From: Aquificaceae bacterium
GTDB lineage: Bacteria; Aquificota; Aquificia; Aquificales; Aquificaceae
DNA: 6,044 nt
Assembly: GCA_015487365.1 (NCBI GenBank)
Contig: WFPT01000082.1
Location: 1-6,044 of the forward strand
Reading direction: 5' to 3'
Position numbers and translations under genes: made by a program. The notes under the pieces were generated by a model. It worked only from the letters and a program-made list of their open reading frames with translations, was not told where the DNA came from and searched no databases. Below are positions 5,510 to 6,044 of the stretch, piece by piece. Within the stretch, counting starts at the first letter, position 1. Each line of letters opens with the position of its first letter.

Positions 5510-6044
5510 ATGCCCAAGCTTTCTCCAAGGGACATAAGGAGGAAAATCCAGGGTATAAAGAATACCAGGAGGATTACAAACGCTATGAAGGTTGTCTCCG
5601 CTGCAAAGCTCAGGAGGGCTCAGGAGTTACTCTTTGCTTCAAGGCCCTACTCGGAAAGGCTTTATGAGATGCTTAGGAACCTTTCAGGGAGGATAGAAGA
5701 GGATATCCATCCCTTGGTAAGGGTTAGGAGGGAAAGGAGGCTTTGCCTTATCCTTATAACCGCGGACAGGGGCCTTGCGGGGGCCTTTAACTCCAACATC
5801 ATAAAAGAAGCGGAGGAATTTTTAAGGCAAAAGGGGGATAAAGAAAAGTTTTTAATCCTCATAGGGAGGAAGGGCTACCAATACTTTTCCAAGAGGGATT
5901 ACCCTATCTTAAAGGGCTACGAGGAAGTTTTTAGGAAGGAGGTTAGATTTGAGGTGGCAAAGGAGGTGGGAAACCTTATAAGGGAAAAGTTTGAGGGGGA
6001 GGAAATAGACAGCGTATACATTTTGGCCAACGAGATGAAGACGA
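5510..6044 (+). CDS. atpG: F1Fo ATP synthase gamma subunit, 5' part, cut by window edge
   Basis: The gamma subunit is the rotating central stalk that couples proton flow in Fo to catalysis in the alpha3-beta3 head, on the cytoplasmic face of the inner membrane. The visible 178 residues are about 60% of a usual 285-290 aa protein. The N-terminal coiled-coil helix is clear: PRDIRRKIQGIKNTRRITNAMK (6-27), then VVSAAKLRRAQEL (28-40). ITADRGLAGAFNSNI (83-97) is the conserved start of the Rossmann-like domain, followed by a typical strand and loop ILIGRKGYQYF (116-126). ATG 5510 is the only possible start, since an in-frame TAA lies at 5498-5500. No SD is present in the upstream bases, and the predicted promoter places +1 on the ATG, so the mRNA is likely leaderless. 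Being first in its transcript means it is not preceded by atpA as in the usual atp operon. Confidence 0.96.
   Translation, partial: MPKLSPRDIRRKIQGIKNTRRITNAMKVVSAAKLRRAQELLFASRPYSERLYEMLRNLSGRIEEDIHPLVRVRRERRLCLILITADRGLAGAFNSNIIKEAEEFLRQKGDKEKFLILIGRKGYQYFSKRDYPILKGYEEVFRKEVRFEVAKEVGNLIREKFEGEEIDSVYILANEMKT

Noticed and set aside
5662..5862. Minus-strand open frame of 66 codons
   Set aside because: Antisense to the conserved ADRGLAGAFN region of atpG, with no family resemblance.
1..6044. Defence system, mobile element, CRISPR array, tRNA or rRNA
   Set aside because: No direct-repeat array, transposase, integrase, cloverleaf or rRNA-like segment was seen; all sequence is accounted for by five conserved genes and two short gaps.

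Overview
The window reads as a stretch of a hyperthermophilic bacterial chromosome, most likely from the order Aquificales (Aquifex/Hydrogenobacter/Thermocrinis type). This is inferred from the near-exclusive use of AGG for Arg and frequent ATA for Ile, from Lys/Glu-rich proteins, from very tight gene packing (the two intergenic gaps over 10 bases are 46 and 56 bases), from a BpsA branched-polyamine synthase (known from thermophiles), and from the character of the AtpG and IlvB sequences. No database search was possible, so the taxonomy is an inference.

Layout, right to left. At the right edge, on the + strand, is the first part of atpG (F1 ATP synthase gamma, 5510 to the edge). Back to back with it and running leftward on the - strand are four genes: bpsA (N4-bis(aminopropyl)spermidine synthase, 4402-5463), a secreted Slt70-like lytic transglycosylase (2901-4442, overlapping bpsA by 41 bases), a KamA-family radical SAM/PLP aminomutase (1723-2844, after a 56-base gap holding a perfect TTGACA and a strong Shine-Dalgarno), and ilvB (acetolactate synthase large subunit, 1717 to the left edge, 5 bases after the aminomutase stop). 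ilvB lacks only its last residues and atpG lacks roughly its last third. Both reading frames leave the window without a stop codon.

Functionally, bpsA and the transglycosylase form one translational unit and the aminomutase and ilvB form another. The genes have no obvious common pathway: polyamine synthesis, peptidoglycan turnover, amino-acid 2,3-amino migration, branched-chain amino-acid synthesis and ATP synthesis. The most notable features are two. First, the 46-base bpsA/atpG gap holds two divergent promoters that interlock, each -35 overlapping the other's -10, and both place transcription starts at or within about two bases of the ATG, so both genes look leaderless. Second, the aminomutase keeps all catalytic residues of lysine 2,3-aminomutase but has lost the aspartates that recognise the lysine side chain, so its substrate is probably not lysine. 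No RNA genes, CRISPR arrays, insertion sequences or clear intrinsic terminators were seen, and no stretch over 300 bases lacks a gene.
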